This document shows positions 51,735 to 61,449 of a DNA stretch of 64,000 nt, one piece after another. The DNA is taken from assembly GCF_020400605.1 (NCBI RefSeq), contig NZ_JAINRD010000001.1:434001-498000 (forward strand), written 5' to 3'. Each line of letters begins with the position of its first letter. Positions within the stretch are counted from its first letter, which is position 1. A model generated the notes under the pieces. It did not search any database. It was not told the origin of the DNA and saw only the letters and a program-made list of their open reading frames with translations. Source of the DNA: Streptomyces aculeolatus. GTDB taxonomy: Bacteria > Actinomycetota > Actinomycetes > Streptomycetales > Streptomycetaceae. A program made the translations under genes and the position numbers.

Positions 51735-52243
51735 TGGCCGCCGGCACGACGCAGCTCGCGCTCGCGGCCTGGGAGTCGTTGTTCCGCGCCCAGGCCACGC
51801 TCGCCCGCGAGTTCGAGTACACCGGCGACTGGGGCGACGTGCTGCCGCGCGAGTACGGCGTCCTGCACGCCCTGTCCGACGCGGACGACGGGCGCCGGAT
51901 CACCGAGCTGATGGAGGACGCCCTGCTCACGCAGGCCGGCGTCTCGCGCCTCGTCGCCCGGCTGGAGAAGCGCGGGTACGTCGAGCGCCGCGACGACCCC
52001 GCCGACGCCCGCGCCTGCCGCGTCGCGCTCACCGCCGAGGGCCGCGAGACGTACCGCAGGCTGGGGCGCGCGCACGCGCGGCAGGTGCGCGAGGCGATGA
52101 CGCGGGCCCTGGACCCGGAGCAGCTCGAAACCCTGCGGGAGCTGACCGCGGCCCTGCTCGCCGCGAGCCCCGCCCCCACCTCGTCCCCGACGCCCGCAGC
52201 CACTTCCCCGTCCGCCCGATCGCAGCGAAGGAGCCGGGCATGA
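51734..52243 (+). CDS. MarR-family regulator
   Basis: A 169-residue winged-helix regulator. The HTH region reads VLHALSDADDGRRITELMEDALLTQAGVSRLVARLEKRGYVERRDDPADARACRVALTAEGRETYRRL, the standard MarR fold with its basic wing. The ATG overlaps the last base of the monooxygenase stop. A phenolic or oxidative signal may be sensed. It sits between the monooxygenase and the reductase and likely autoregulates the operon. Confidence 0.9.
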   Translation: MAAGTTQLALAAWESLFRAQATLAREFEYTGDWGDVLPREYGVLHALSDADDGRRITELMEDALLTQAGVSRLVARLEKRGYVERRDDPADARACRVALTAEGRETYRRLGRAHARQVREAMTRALDPEQLETLRELTAALLAASPAPTSSPTPAATSPSARSQRRSRA

Positions 52244-52920
52244 CCACCGAACGGAAGATCGTCGTCATCAACGCCGGTGTCAGCGAGGAGTCGTCGACCC
52301 GCCGGCTCGCCGGCCGGATCGCGCAGCAGAGCATCGACACCCTGGGCGCGGCCGGCATCCCCGCCACCGTGACCATGCTCGACCTCGGGCCGCTGGCCAC
52401 CGAGATCGCCCGCTCGCTCGTCTCCGGCTTCCCCACCGGGCCGGTGAGCGACGCCATCGCCCGGCTCGCGGACGCGGACGCGGTGGTCGCGGCCACGCCG
52501 GTGTACAAGGCGGGGATCAGCGGCCTGTTCAAGTCGTTCGCCGACCTGATCGACAACGACCTGCTCATCGCCGTGCCGGTGGTCCTCGCCGCCACCGGCG
52601 GCACCGCCCGCCACGCGATGGTCACCGACGACCAGCTCCGCCCGCTCTTCGCCTTCCTCCGCGCGCTGCCGGTCCCCACGTCGCTGTACGCGGCCCCGGA
52701 GGACTGGGGCTCCCCCGAGCTGGGCAAGCGGATCGCCCGGGCCGCCGGCGAACTCGCCGCCCTGCTGCGTACCGACGCGCCGCGGCAGATCGCCGACGAC
52801 AACTGGGGCGGCTACCGGCACCGGTTCGCCGGCCAGGCCACCCGCGCCGAACAGGGCGCGACGGACGTCGACTTCGACACCGACCTGATGCGCCTGGCCA
52901 CCGGCGGCCCGGCGTCCTGA
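52240..52920 (+). CDS. NADPH-dependent FMN reductase (CE1759 type)
   Basis: A 226-residue flavodoxin-fold reductase that supplies FMNH2 to the monooxygenase. Marks: INAGVSEESSTRRLAGRIAQQ, ADAVVAATPVYKAGISGLFKSFADLIDND and VLAATGGTARHAM. The ATG follows GAAGGAG and overlaps the marR stop. The last part (RQIADDNWGGYRHRFAGQATRAEQGATDVDFDTDLMRL) is a family-specific tail. The three genes form one redox operon. Confidence 0.9.
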   Translation: MTTERKIVVINAGVSEESSTRRLAGRIAQQSIDTLGAAGIPATVTMLDLGPLATEIARSLVSGFPTGPVSDAIARLADADAVVAATPVYKAGISGLFKSFADLIDNDLLIAVPVVLAATGGTARHAMVTDDQLRPLFAFLRALPVPTSLYAAPEDWGSPELGKRIARAAGELAALLRTDAPRQIADDNWGGYRHRFAGQATRAEQGATDVDFDTDLMRLATGGPAS

Positions 52921-52956
52921 CCCGTCACGCCGCCCGCTCCGCCGGCCGCCGGCCGG

Positions 52957-53337
52957 TCAGCCGGTGAAGGACTCCGGGCCGAAGCGGCCCGCGGCCACGA
53001 AGACGGCCAGGGCGAAGTAGGCCAGGTCCAGCACGACCTCCTTCTCCCGGCGGCGCAGGCGCGTGACGACCGCACCGGCCATCAGCAGCGTCGCGCCCAG
53101 GGCGGCGAGCGGCACCAGGACCGGCGCGATGTCGAGCACGGCGGGCAGCACCAGGCCCACCGCGGCGAGGGCCTCGACGCCGCCGATGGCCTTGACGGCA
53201 CGGGCGTCGAAGTCCTCGACCCATCTCCCGCTGCGGTGGCCGGCGAGCGTCTCCTTGGGCAGGAACAACTTGGAGACGGAGCCGACGGCGTAGACGGCAC
53301 AGAGCACTCCGGCGGCGATCCACAGGGCGACGTTCAC
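52957..53337 (-). CDS. DoxX-family membrane protein
   Basis: A 126-residue membrane protein with four hydrophobic helices. The GTG at 53337 follows GAGGAGG. It reads VALWIAAGVLCAVYAVGSVSKLFLP, AVKAIGGVEALAAVGLVLPAVLDIAPVLVPLAALGATLLMAG, and FALAVFVAAGRFGPESF, the DoxX-like form. The role of most such proteins is unknown, possibly redox. It lies just downstream of the polyketide genes but 122 bases from the cyclase and may be separate. Confidence 0.82.
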   Translation of the reverse strand: MNVALWIAAGVLCAVYAVGSVSKLFLPKETLAGHRSGRWVEDFDARAVKAIGGVEALAAVGLVLPAVLDIAPVLVPLAALGATLLMAGAVVTRLRRREKEVVLDLAYFALAVFVAAGRFGPESFTG

Positions 53338-53458
53338 GGGCGTCCTCCTCGCAGGGCGGTCGTACATCAGACGCCGCGGAACCGCTCCCTGTGACACCGG
53401 CCGTACGCAACCGGCCCGTACGCGACAGGCCGTACGCGACCGCCCCGGCCCCCGCCGA

Positions 53459-53935
53459 TCAGCCCCCGGCGGCGTCCACCTCCCCCGCCCGGTGCGCCGT
53501 CTCGACGATCTCCTTGATCCGCGCCATGTTGATCTGCGACATCTCGTTGAGGTGGTCGGTCATCTGGTCGTTGTCGTACGGGGCGCCGGCCCGCATGTCG
53601 AACTCCTGCACCCAGCGCATCTCGGTGCCCTCGCCGGTCACGCGGTAGGTCCAGTGCAGCTTCATGTAGACGAACGGGCCGGTCTCGATCCGGTACGCCT
53701 CGACCGTGAGCGCGTCCCGGTCGGGCGCGCGGTGGGAAACCCACTCCCACACCCGCCCGTTCGCGTCCGGACACGTCTTGATCCGGAAGTCGATGCCGTC
53801 GTCCGTGCGCCGCAGGATCTCCGTCTCGGCGTAGCCGGCGAAGAGGTCGGGCCAGGTCTCGACGTCGTTGGTCATGGTCCACACGAGGTCGACCGGGGCG
53901 TCGATCACGACGGAGTGCTCGGTGCGTGCTCCCAT
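53459..53935 (-). CDS. SRPBCC polyketide cyclase/aromatase (WhiE-ORFVI-like)
   Basis: A 158-residue START-fold protein. Marks of monodomain type II PKS cyclases: [63 protein letters not shown] and [26 protein letters not shown]. It should fold or aromatise the nascent polyketide chain. One base separates it from the ACP gene, so it belongs to the same operon. WhiE ORFVI or TcmN cyclase are the likely relatives. Confidence 0.88.
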   Translation of the reverse strand: MGARTEHSVVIDAPVDLVWTMTNDVETWPDLFAGYAETEILRRTDDGIDFRIKTCPDANGRVWEWVSHRAPDRDALTVEAYRIETGPFVYMKLHWTYRVTGEGTEMRWVQEFDMRAGAPYDNDQMTDHLNEMSQINMARIKEIVETAHRAGEVDAAGG

Positions 53936-53936
53936 G

Positions 53937-54188
53937 TCAGGCGTCCTTTCCGGAGGCCAAGTCGTTGATCAGCCGGACCGTGCCCCCGGGGGTCCTCATG
54001 TCCCCCTCCGGGACCTCGATCCCGAGGGTCTGCTTGATCCGCGCGGACAGCTCCAGCAGCGCGAGCGAGTCGTAGCCGAGTTCGTCGAAGCCCATGTCGG
54101 CGATGTCGCCGTCCAGATCGGCCACGTCGGACTCTCCTGCGCAGTCTCTGATGAGCGATACGAGTTGCGAGAGGGTGATCCCGGACAC
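53937..54188 (-). CDS. Type II PKS acyl carrier protein
   Basis: An 83-residue acyl carrier protein. The phosphopantetheine Ser is S41 in [20 protein letters not shown] 54188 follows AAGGAGG at the proper spacing, which marks it as a highly translated gene. The rest ([17 protein letters not shown]..., IEVPEGD) fits the family. It sits between CLF and cyclase, the order found in whiE. Confidence 0.93.
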   Translation of the reverse strand: MSGITLSQLVSLIRDCAGESDVADLDGDIADMGFDELGYDSLALLELSARIKQTLGIEVPEGDMRTPGGTVRLINDLASGKDA

Positions 54189-54199
54189 GGGTGACCTCC

Positions 54200-55510
54200 T
54201 TAGGCAGGGCGCGTGACCGCGCGATGGTGAGGGGACCGGACGTAGCGACTGAGGACGATCGCCGAGTTGAAGCCGCCGGCGCCGCGGGCGACGACCAGCG
54301 CGTTGCGCACCGGCGTCTCGCGGGGTTCGCCGAGCACCAGGTCGATGCCGGGGCCGGGGGCGGGAGCGCGGGTGCCGGCGGTCGGCGGGATGACCGAGTC
54401 GCGCATCGACAGCAGGGCGGTCGCCATGTCGAGGGCCGCCCCGCCCGCGTAGAGCCGGCCGGTGAGCGTCTTGGGCGCGGTGACCGGGACGGCCGCGGGG
54501 CCGAAGACCTCCGCGAGGGCCGCCGCCTCTTCCCGGTCCCGGTCCGGTACGCCGAGGGCGTCGGCGAAGACCACGTCGATGTCCGCGGGATCCGTGCGCG
54601 CCTCGCGCAGGGCGCCCCTGATCGCCCCCGCCAGCGCGGGGGGCCGGCCGGAGCCGGGACGGGGGTCGAACGTCGAGGCGTGCCCGGCGATCCGCCCGTA
54701 GATCCCGGCGGCGTTCCGGCGCAGTGCCGTGTCCTCCCGCTCGACGACCAGGAGCGCGCCGCCCTCGCCGGCCGCGTAGCCGGCGGCGTCGGCGTCGAAG
54801 GGCAGGTAGGCCCGTTCGGGATCGCGGGACGTGCTCAGCAGCCCGCCGGGGAGCTGGACGACGAGGCCCCACGGGCACAGCGGCGCGTCGAAGCCGCCCG
54901 TGAGCGCGGCGCGGAGGGTGCCCGTACGCAGCAGGCGTGCCGTGTCGGCGGCCGCGTCGAGGGCGCCGGCCTGTTCGGAGACGAAGACCGAGGTGTGTCC
55001 GCGCAGGCCGTGGCGGATGGAGATCTGGCCGGTGTTGACCGCGTAGAACCAGGCGAACGACTGGTACGAGCTGACCCGCTCCGGGCCCGTACCCCAGAGC
55101 TTCTGCAACTCCCGCTGCCCGAACTCGAAACCGCCGCACGCGCCGGCCGTCAGGACGCCCAGGTCGTACTCGCCGAGGCCCGCGGGATCCAGCCCGGCGT
55201 CCGCCAGCGCCCAGTCGGCGGCGGCCAGGGCGTAGCGCGTCATGCGGTCGGTCTGCGGCAGCAGCCGCTGGGAGAGCAGCGCGGCGTCGTCGAAGTCGAG
55301 GACCTCGCCGCCCACGCACACGGGGTAGGCGCTCGCGTCGAAGCGCTGGAGGAGGCCGATGCCGCTCCGGGCGGCGAGGGTTGCCGCCCAGAACTCGGCG
55401 GTGCCGATGCCGTTGGGCGCGACGACGCCGACCCCGGTGACGACGGCCCTTGCCGGCCCGGTACGCCGGCCGTCCGCGCCCTCGACGGCCGGGCCGGCGG
55501 TGACGGTCAC
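54200..55510 (-). CDS. Type II PKS chain-length factor (KS-beta)
   Basis: A 436-residue ketosynthase-like protein. The active-site Cys is replaced by Gln180 in [13 protein letters not shown], the mark of chain-length factors. Other parts are [46 protein letters not shown] and [23 protein letters not shown] 55510 overlaps the KS-alpha stop by four bases, the coupling typical of KS/CLF pairs. It dimerises with KS-alpha and sets chain length. Confidence 0.93.
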   Translation of the reverse strand: MTVTAGPAVEGADGRRTGPARAVVTGVGVVAPNGIGTAEFWAATLAARSGIGLLQRFDASAYPVCVGGEVLDFDDAALLSQRLLPQTDRMTRYALAAADWALADAGLDPAGLGEYDLGVLTAGACGGFEFGQRELQKLWGTGPERVSSYQSFAWFYAVNTGQISIRHGLRGHTSVFVSEQAGALDAAADTARLLRTGTLRAALTGGFDAPLCPWGLVVQLPGGLLSTSRDPERAYLPFDADAAGYAAGEGGALLVVEREDTALRRNAAGIYGRIAGHASTFDPRPGSGRPPALAGAIRGALREARTDPADIDVVFADALGVPDRDREEAAALAEVFGPAAVPVTAPKTLTGRLYAGGAALDMATALLSMRDSVIPPTAGTRAPAPGPGIDLVLGEPRETPVRNALVVARGAGGFNSAIVLSRYVRSPHHRAVTRPA

Positions 55511-56793
55511 GGCGCCACCGCCTTCGCCGGGGGGCGGCAGAGCACCGCGGCGCTCTGGAACCCGCCGAAGCCGCTGCCGACGCTGAGCACGGTGTCCACC
55601 CGCTGTTCCCGGGCCGTGTTGGGGACGTAGTCCAGGTCGCACTCGGGGTCGGGCTCTTCGTAGTTCGCGGTGGGCGGGATCACGCCGTACTCGATGGCCA
55701 GCGCGCACGCGGCCAGTTCCAGCGAGCCGATCGCGCCGAGCGAGTGCCCGATCATCGACTTGATGGAGCTGACCGGGACCTCGTAGGCGCGGCGGCCCAG
55801 GCTCCGCTTGAACGCTGCCGTCTCGTGCCGGTCGTTCTGCCGGGTCCCGGAGCCGTGGGCGTTGATGTAGTCGAGATCGGCACCGTCGCGGCGGGCCTGC
55901 CGCATGGCGGCCCGGATGGCCTCGGCCATCTCGCGGCCGTGCCGGGTCAGACCGGTCATGTGGTAGGCGTTCGACCTGGTCGCGAAGCCGCGGACCTCGG
56001 CGTAGACGCGGGCCCCGCGCCGGTACGCGGCCGCCAGCTCCTCGATGACGAACACCGCGGCGCCCTCGCCGAGGACGAAGCCGTCGCGGTTGCGGTCGAA
56101 GGGCCGGGAGGCGTGCGCAGGGTCGCCGTTGTTCGCCGAGGTCGCCTTGATCGCGTCGAAGCAGGCCACGGTGATGGGGGAGATGGGGGCGTCGGTCGCC
56201 CCGCAGACGACCACGTCCGCCCGCCCGTCGCGGACGAGGCCGGCCCCGTACCCCACGGCGTCGAGGCCGGAGGTGCAGCCGGTGGAGATCACGGTGACCG
56301 GCCCTTCCGCCCCCGCCTCCCACGCGACGTCGCGGCCGATGGAGGACGGGACGAAGTAGTCGAAGACCTGCGCGACGGTGGCCGTGTGGTCGACCAGCCA
56401 GTGCGACCCGAAGTCGCTGACGCGCTGGTAGTCCTGGTCGAGACTGGCGGTGCAGCCGACGGCCGTCCCGATGCTGACGCCGACCCGCGCGGGGTCCTGC
56501 CGGCCCGTGTCGAGCCCGCTGCTCGCCACCGCCTCGCGGGTCGCGGCGAGCGCCAGCTGCGTGGCCCTGTCGTACGTCGCCGCCTGCTCGGGCGACAGTC
56601 CCTCGGCCGCCGGGTCGAAGTCGATCTCCGCGGCGACCCGGGACCGGAACGGCGCGGGGTCGATCAGGCTCATCGTCCGCGTCGCGGTGCGCCCCGAGAC
56701 CAGCAACCGCCAGAACGCCTCCGTCCCCACCCCGCCGGGGGCCCGTACGCCGATGCCCGTGATCACCGCACGCCTCTCCGCGTCACCCCCCAT
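55507..56793 (-). CDS. Type II PKS ketosynthase alpha
   Basis: A 428-residue ketosynthase. The catalytic Cys is C173 in [16 protein letters not shown], His313 in [14 protein letters not shown]345 and His350 in [15 protein letters not shown]. The start at ATG 56793 ([15 protein letters not shown]) lies one base after the cupin stop. With the CLF it builds the poly-beta-ketone. The sequence resembles spore-pigment ketosynthases by context; a different aromatic polyketide is possible. Confidence 0.94.
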   Translation of the reverse strand: MGGDAERRAVITGIGVRAPGGVGTEAFWRLLVSGRTATRTMSLIDPAPFRSRVAAEIDFDPAAEGLSPEQAATYDRATQLALAATREAVASSGLDTGRQDPARVGVSIGTAVGCTASLDQDYQRVSDFGSHWLVDHTATVAQVFDYFVPSSIGRDVAWEAGAEGPVTVISTGCTSGLDAVGYGAGLVRDGRADVVVCGATDAPISPITVACFDAIKATSANNGDPAHASRPFDRNRDGFVLGEGAAVFVIEELAAAYRRGARVYAEVRGFATRSNAYHMTGLTRHGREMAEAIRAAMRQARRDGADLDYINAHGSGTRQNDRHETAAFKRSLGRRAYEVPVSSIKSMIGHSLGAIGSLELAACALAIEYGVIPPTANYEEPDPECDLDYVPNTAREQRVDTVLSVGSGFGGFQSAAVLCRPPAKAVAP

Positions 56794-56794
56794 G

Positions 56795-57223
56795 TCAGCC
56801 GCCCACACGCGGCGGCACACACCCGGGCTCGGGCACGGGCTCGGTGTCGACGTGGCCGAGTTCGGGCCGCGGCGCGAGCGGCGCGACGTGGAACACGGCC
56901 CGCAGGACGCCGTCCCCGGAATTCTCGATGCGGTTGCGCTGCCCCCGGGTGATGAACAATGCCTCGTCCGATTCCACCGCCACCGCCTCGCCGTTGACCC
57001 GGACGACGGCCGAACCCTCGACCACGTAAAGGAACTTGTCGGAGAACGGGTGGTAATGCTCGGTGACGACTTCCCCGGGTCCCAATTCGATGTGCCCCAT
57101 GAAACCGGACACGGCCCCCACGGAACCAGGCGTCAGCAACGCCCGCACCCGGCCCCCCTGCCGCCGGCTGGCCACCACGTCCACCAGGGCGACCCTGGCG
57201 GCCGACCCCCCACTGTCTGCCAT
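56795..57223 (-). CDS. Cupin protein of the type II PKS cluster (WhiE-ORFII-like)
   Basis: A 142-residue cupin. The metal-binding motifs are [27 protein letters not shown] and later [27 protein letters not shown]. The ATG follows GGAGGACAAG. It is the first gene of the operon cupin-KSalpha-CLF-ACP-cyclase. The order equals whiE ORFII-III-IV-V-VI, which links the set to spore pigment. Its role may be in cyclisation or export. Confidence 0.86.
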   Translation of the reverse strand: MADSGGSAARVALVDVVASRRQGGRVRALLTPGSVGAVSGFMGHIELGPGEVVTEHYHPFSDKFLYVVEGSAVVRVNGEAVAVESDEALFITRGQRNRIENSGDGVLRAVFHVAPLAPRPELGHVDTEPVPEPGCVPPRVGG

Positions 57224-57787
57224 GACTTGTCCTCCCTTTCCAGGTACGAGACTGATCCGGTCATTGGTAGGAGTGACTCGGAGGCAAAACCGGAAAGAAA
57301 CAAACCGGGAAACGGCAGCCCGGGACCGAGTTCGACGAGGTCCGAACTCCCCCCGGGCGCATCGGAGATGAACAGATAAGGGTCAGCTACGCCAGGTGAT
57401 TTCTCCAAAGCGCCGCGCCGAAAACGAGGAAACCCCCGGCCCCACTCAAGTGGGTGTAGTTTTACGATCAGTCAGATCAGCACCACTCTCTCTGAATCCC
57501 GCCCTCCGCCCCGATCCGCGGGCGGATCGAATGCGGAACGCCCCCTTCCGGCGGGACCTGCCCCTGAGCGCCGCCAGCCGACGCGCCGGTGGCCCGGCCG
57601 CGTACGGCCGGCGGGGGCGGCCCGGGCTACGCCTCGGGGAGGACCGCTGTATGGCACCGCGGTACCAGTCGTTCCCGCCCCATTCGCCACCGTGGACCCA
57701 GTCGACCGGGGTGAGGCGTACCTAGCGTGGACAGCGGGTCCGATCGCGGCCCTTTCCCGTCCTCTGCACGCCTCCCGGGAGTTCTCC
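57224..57787. other. Divergent regulatory region of the PKS and MMPL genes
   Basis: This 564-base gene-free stretch separates the cupin gene from the divergent MMPL gene. It includes an AT-richer part at about 57260-57320 (a run with AAACCGGAAAG), a perfect inverted repeat GATCCGC-GG-GCGGATC at 57513-57528, and a GATCAGTCAGATCAG stretch near 57463-57480. These are likely promoters and operator sites; no known consensus was matched. Confidence 0.55.
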
Positions 57788-60004
57788 GTGGCCACGTTCC
57801 TCTACCGGCTGGGCCGGTTCTCCTTCCGGCGGCGAAGGCTCGTCCTCATGCTGTGGATAGCCGTCCTCGCCGTCGTCGGCATCGCCGCCGCCGGGGCGAC
57901 CAGCAAGACGACGGACTCCTTCAGCATCCCCGGCACCCAGTCCCAGAAGGCCCTCGACCTGCTGACGGAGGAGTTTCCGCAGGCCTCGGCCGACGGCGCC
58001 ACCGCCCGCGTGGTCTTCGAGGCGCCGGACGGGCAGCGGCTGACGTCCGGCGCCCACAAGGACGGGGTAGAGGCCCTCGTCGCCGACCTCGGGCAGGCGC
58101 ACCAGGTCGCGGCGGTCACCGATCCGTACGCCGCCGGCACCGTCAGCAAGGACGGCACGATCGGCTACGCGCAGGTGACGTACGAGGTCGCGGACACCGA
58201 CGTCAGCGACCGGGCCCGCGCGGACCTGGAGGACATCGCCGCCCAGGGCGAGCGGACCGGCCTCCACGTCAGCATGGGCGGCACGGCGGTGGCCGGGGAA
58301 GTCCACCAGAGCACGACCGAGCTGATCGGCATCCTGATCGCCGCCGTCGTCCTGGTCATCACCTTCGGCTCGCTGGTCGCGGCCGGGCTGCCGCTGCTGA
58401 CCGCGCTCTTCGGGGTCGGCCTGGCGATCCTCTCGATCACCCTCGCGGGCTCGTTCATCGACCTCAGCTCGAATACGAGCACCCTCGCCCTGATGCTGGG
58501 CCTGGCGGTGGCCATCGACTACGCCCTGTTCATCGTCTCCCGCTACCGGGAGGAGCTGAAGGGCGGGCACCCGCCCGAGGAGGCCGCCGGGCGGGCGGTC
58601 GGCACGGCCGGTTCCGCGGTGGTGTTCGCCGGGCTCACGGTGATCATCGCGCTCGCCGGGCTCAGCGTCATCGGCATCAGGGTGCTCACCGACATCGGGC
58701 TCGGCGCGGCGTTCGCCGTGGTCGTCGCCGTGGTGATCGCCCTCACCCTGCTGCCCGCGATGCTCGGCTTCGCCGGCGGCCGGATCGCGACCGGGAAGCT
58801 CAGGACGCGCCGGATGCGTTCCGTCGAGCGCGGGGAGCGCGAGCCCATGGGCGTGCGCTGGTCGACGTTCGTGCTGCGCAACCCGGTCAAGGTCCTCGTC
58901 GCCTCGGTCGCCGGCCTGCTGCTGCTCGCCACCCCCGCGCTGTCGCTGGAGCTGGGCATGCCGAGCGACGAGTCGGCGGCCCCCGGGAGCACCCAGCGGA
59001 TCGCGTACGACACCATCACCGACGGCTTCGGCCCCGGCTACAACGGACCGCTGTCGGTCGTGGTCGACGCCCGCGGCAGCGACGACCCCCGGGCCGCCGC
59101 CGACGAGGCGCGCGCCCTGCTCGGCTCGCTGCCCGACGTCGCCTCGGTGAGCCCCGCGACGTTCAACGAGGGCGGCGACGTCGCCCTGATCAGCGCCACC
59201 CCGGGCTCCTCACCCAGCAGCGGGCAGACGGTCGACCTCGTCTCCGACATCCGCGACCGGAGCGCGGACCTGCGGGACGGCACCGGCGCGGAGGTGATGG
59301 TCACCGGAACCACCGCCCTCAACATCGATGTCTCCGGCAAGCTGACCGACGCCCTGGTCCCGTACCTGTGCGTGGTCGTCGGCTTGGCGCTGATCCTGCT
59401 GATGCTGGTGTTCCGCTCGATCCTGGTCCCGCTCAAGGCGGCCGCCGGCTTCCTGCTGAGCGTGCTGGCGACCCTCGGCGTCGTCGTCGCCGTCTTCCAG
59501 TGGGGCTGGCTCGCGGACGTCTTCGGTGTCGACCAGACCGGACCGGTCGTGAGCATCCTGCCGATCTTCATGATCGGTGTGGTGTTCGGACTCGCCATGG
59601 ACTACCAGGTCTTCCTGGTGACGCGCATGCGCGAGGAGTACGTGCACGGGGCCTCGCCGGACGAGGCGGTCGTCGCCGGGTTCCGGCACGGGGCCCGGGT
59701 GGTCACGGCCGCGGCGGTCATCATGATCGCGGTGTTCTCCGGGTTCGTCTTCAGCGACGAGTCGATCATCAAGTCGATGGGTCTCGGCCTGGCCGCCGCC
59801 GTCCTCTTCGACGCCTTCGTGGTGCGGATGACCATCGTCCCCGCGATCATGGCGCTCCTCGGCCGCCGCGCCTGGTCGCTGCCCCGCCGGCTGGACCGGC
59901 TGCTGCCGAACGTGGACGTGGAGGGCGAGAAGCTGCGGTCCCGGCTGGGCGGGGTTCCCGAGCCCGCGCCGGAGCCCGAGCGCGTGCCCACCGGAAAGGG
60001 CTGA
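57788..60004 (+). CDS. MMPL/RND-family exporter
   Basis: A 738-residue membrane exporter of the MMPL type, from GTG 57788 behind GGGAG. It has two repeated halves of about six TM segments with large outer loops. Motifs include ALMLGLAVAIDYALFIVSRYREEL and VGTAGSAVVFAGLTVIIALAGL in the first, and FMIGVVFGLAMDYQVFLVTRMREEY and GFRHGARVVTAAAVIMIAVFSGFVFS in the second. ActII-3 type exporters of antibiotics are relatives. It is divergent from the PKS genes, so may export the product. Confidence 0.9.
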   Translation: MATFLYRLGRFSFRRRRLVLMLWIAVLAVVGIAAAGATSKTTDSFSIPGTQSQKALDLLTEEFPQASADGATARVVFEAPDGQRLTSGAHKDGVEALVADLGQAHQVAAVTDPYAAGTVSKDGTIGYAQVTYEVADTDVSDRARADLEDIAAQGERTGLHVSMGGTAVAGEVHQSTTELIGILIAAVVLVITFGSLVAAGLPLLTALFGVGLAILSITLAGSFIDLSSNTSTLALMLGLAVAIDYALFIVSRYREELKGGHPPEEAAGRAVGTAGSAVVFAGLTVIIALAGLSVIGIRVLTDIGLGAAFAVVVAVVIALTLLPAMLGFAGGRIATGKLRTRRMRSVERGEREPMGVRWSTFVLRNPVKVLVASVAGLLLLATPALSLELGMPSDESAAPGSTQRIAYDTITDGFGPGYNGPLSVVVDARGSDDPRAAADEARALLGSLPDVASVSPATFNEGGDVALISATPGSSPSSGQTVDLVSDIRDRSADLRDGTGAEVMVTGTTALNIDVSGKLTDALVPYLCVVVGLALILLMLVFRSILVPLKAAAGFLLSVLATLGVVVAVFQWGWLADVFGVDQTGPVVSILPIFMIGVVFGLAMDYQVFLVTRMREEYVHGASPDEAVVAGFRHGARVVTAAAVIMIAVFSGFVFSDESIIKSMGLGLAAAVLFDAFVVRMTIVPAIMALLGRRAWSLPRRLDRLLPNVDVEGEKLRSRLGGVPEPAPEPERVPTGKG

Positions 60005-60129
60005 CCTTCCGGCCGTACGATCCGGGGCAGGGGCTGCGGCCGGCCCGCCCGTGACCGACCACCGCCCCGCCCGCCGGCCCTCCGGGGGAACCGGCGGGCG
60101 GCGGTCCCCGCACCGAGAGGGCGTACGAC

Positions 60130-61449
60130 GTGACCACACCGACCGCGGCCGAGCAGCACGCTTCCCCGGTCGAGCCCGAGGTACTGCTGGGCGAGGCGGA
60201 GCGGCCCTCGGACGCGCTGGTCATGCGCAAGATCAGGCGGATCTTCGAGGCCGACCAGGGCCACCCGTGGGTCAGGCGCTGGGGCGTGCCGCTGCTGTGC
60301 GTGCTGTTCGGCATCCCGGCCCTGCAGAACGCCGACACCGACCCGGGCCCCGGCGTCCCCGTACTGCTGGTCCTGACGGCCGCCTTCTGCATCCCGCTGC
60401 TGTGGCGGCAGCAGCGGCCCATCCTGATCTTCGCCGTCACCTCGGCCGTGGCCGCCGGGGCCCTCGCCCTGGACGCCAACACGGGGTCCGAGACCGCGCG
60501 GGTCGTGGCGCTGCTCAACGTGGGCCGCGCCGTGCGGCCCGTATCGCTCGCGGTCTGCGTGGCGATCGCCGCCGCGCAGACGGCCCTCGCCACCGCCGTC
60601 CGCGGCGACGGACAGGACATCGGCCTGCAGACCTGGGTGATCGCACTCATCCAGGCGGCCCTCGTGGTGGCCGTCGCCGCGGCGGGGCTGGTGGCCCGGG
60701 TCGTGAACGCGTACATCAGGACCCTCCAGGAACGCGCCGTCCGGCTGGAGGTCGAGCGCGACCAGCGGGCCCGGCTCGCCGCCGCCGCGGAACGCGCGCG
60801 CGTCGCCCGGGAGATGCACGACATCCTCGGCCACACGCTCGCCGTCATCGTCGGCCTCGCGAACGGCGCCGCCGGACTGACCGAGGCGAAGCCGAAACGG
60901 GGCGCCGAGACCCTGCGCATCATCGCCGACAGCGGGCGCGACGCCCTGTCCGAACTGCGCCGCCTGCTCGCCGTCATCGGCGACGACGACCGGAGCACCA
61001 CCGAGGGCACCCCGCTCGCCCCGCAGCCGGGCTTCGCCGACCTGGACGCGCTCCTGGCGCGCGTACGCGCCGCGGGACCCGCCGTCGCCCTGCACACCGA
61101 AGGCGCCCGGCCCGACCTGCCGCCCGGCCTCCAACTCGCCGTCTACCGCGTCGTCCAGGAGGCCCTGACGAACACGCTCAAGCACGCGGCGGCCGACACG
61201 GCCGTCCAGGTGACGATCACGTCCGACGACACCGTCGTCCACGCCACGGTCGAGGACACCGGACCCCCGCTCACGCCACGGTCCACCGAGTCCAACGACG
61301 ACGCCCGCGGCCTGGTCGGCATGCGCGAGCGGGCCGCCCTCTACGGCGGGAGCGTGACCGCGGGGCCCAACGACCGCGGGGGCTGGACCGTACACGCCCG
61401 CTTCGTGATCACGACCACCTCGGCACCCAGGGAGAAGCGCCCCGTATGA
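60130..61449 (+). CDS. NarL-type sensor histidine kinase
   Basis: A 439-residue kinase. Hydrophobic segments lie between about 52 and 190 (four to five TM). The HisKA_3 phospho-acceptor is His230 in RVAREMHDILGHTLAVIVG. The ATPase domain shows EALTNTLKHAA and VEDTGPP, with a GLVGMRERAALYGG end. GTG 60130 follows GAGAG. The ATGA overlap with the regulator gene shows they are one operon. Confidence 0.92.
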   Translation: MTTPTAAEQHASPVEPEVLLGEAERPSDALVMRKIRRIFEADQGHPWVRRWGVPLLCVLFGIPALQNADTDPGPGVPVLLVLTAAFCIPLLWRQQRPILIFAVTSAVAAGALALDANTGSETARVVALLNVGRAVRPVSLAVCVAIAAAQTALATAVRGDGQDIGLQTWVIALIQAALVVAVAAAGLVARVVNAYIRTLQERAVRLEVERDQRARLAAAAERARVAREMHDILGHTLAVIVGLANGAAGLTEAKPKRGAETLRIIADSGRDALSELRRLLAVIGDDDRSTTEGTPLAPQPGFADLDALLARVRAAGPAVALHTEGARPDLPPGLQLAVYRVVQEALTNTLKHAAADTAVQVTITSDDTVVHATVEDTGPPLTPRSTESNDDARGLVGMRERAALYGGSVTAGPNDRGGWTVHARFVITTTSAPREKRPV

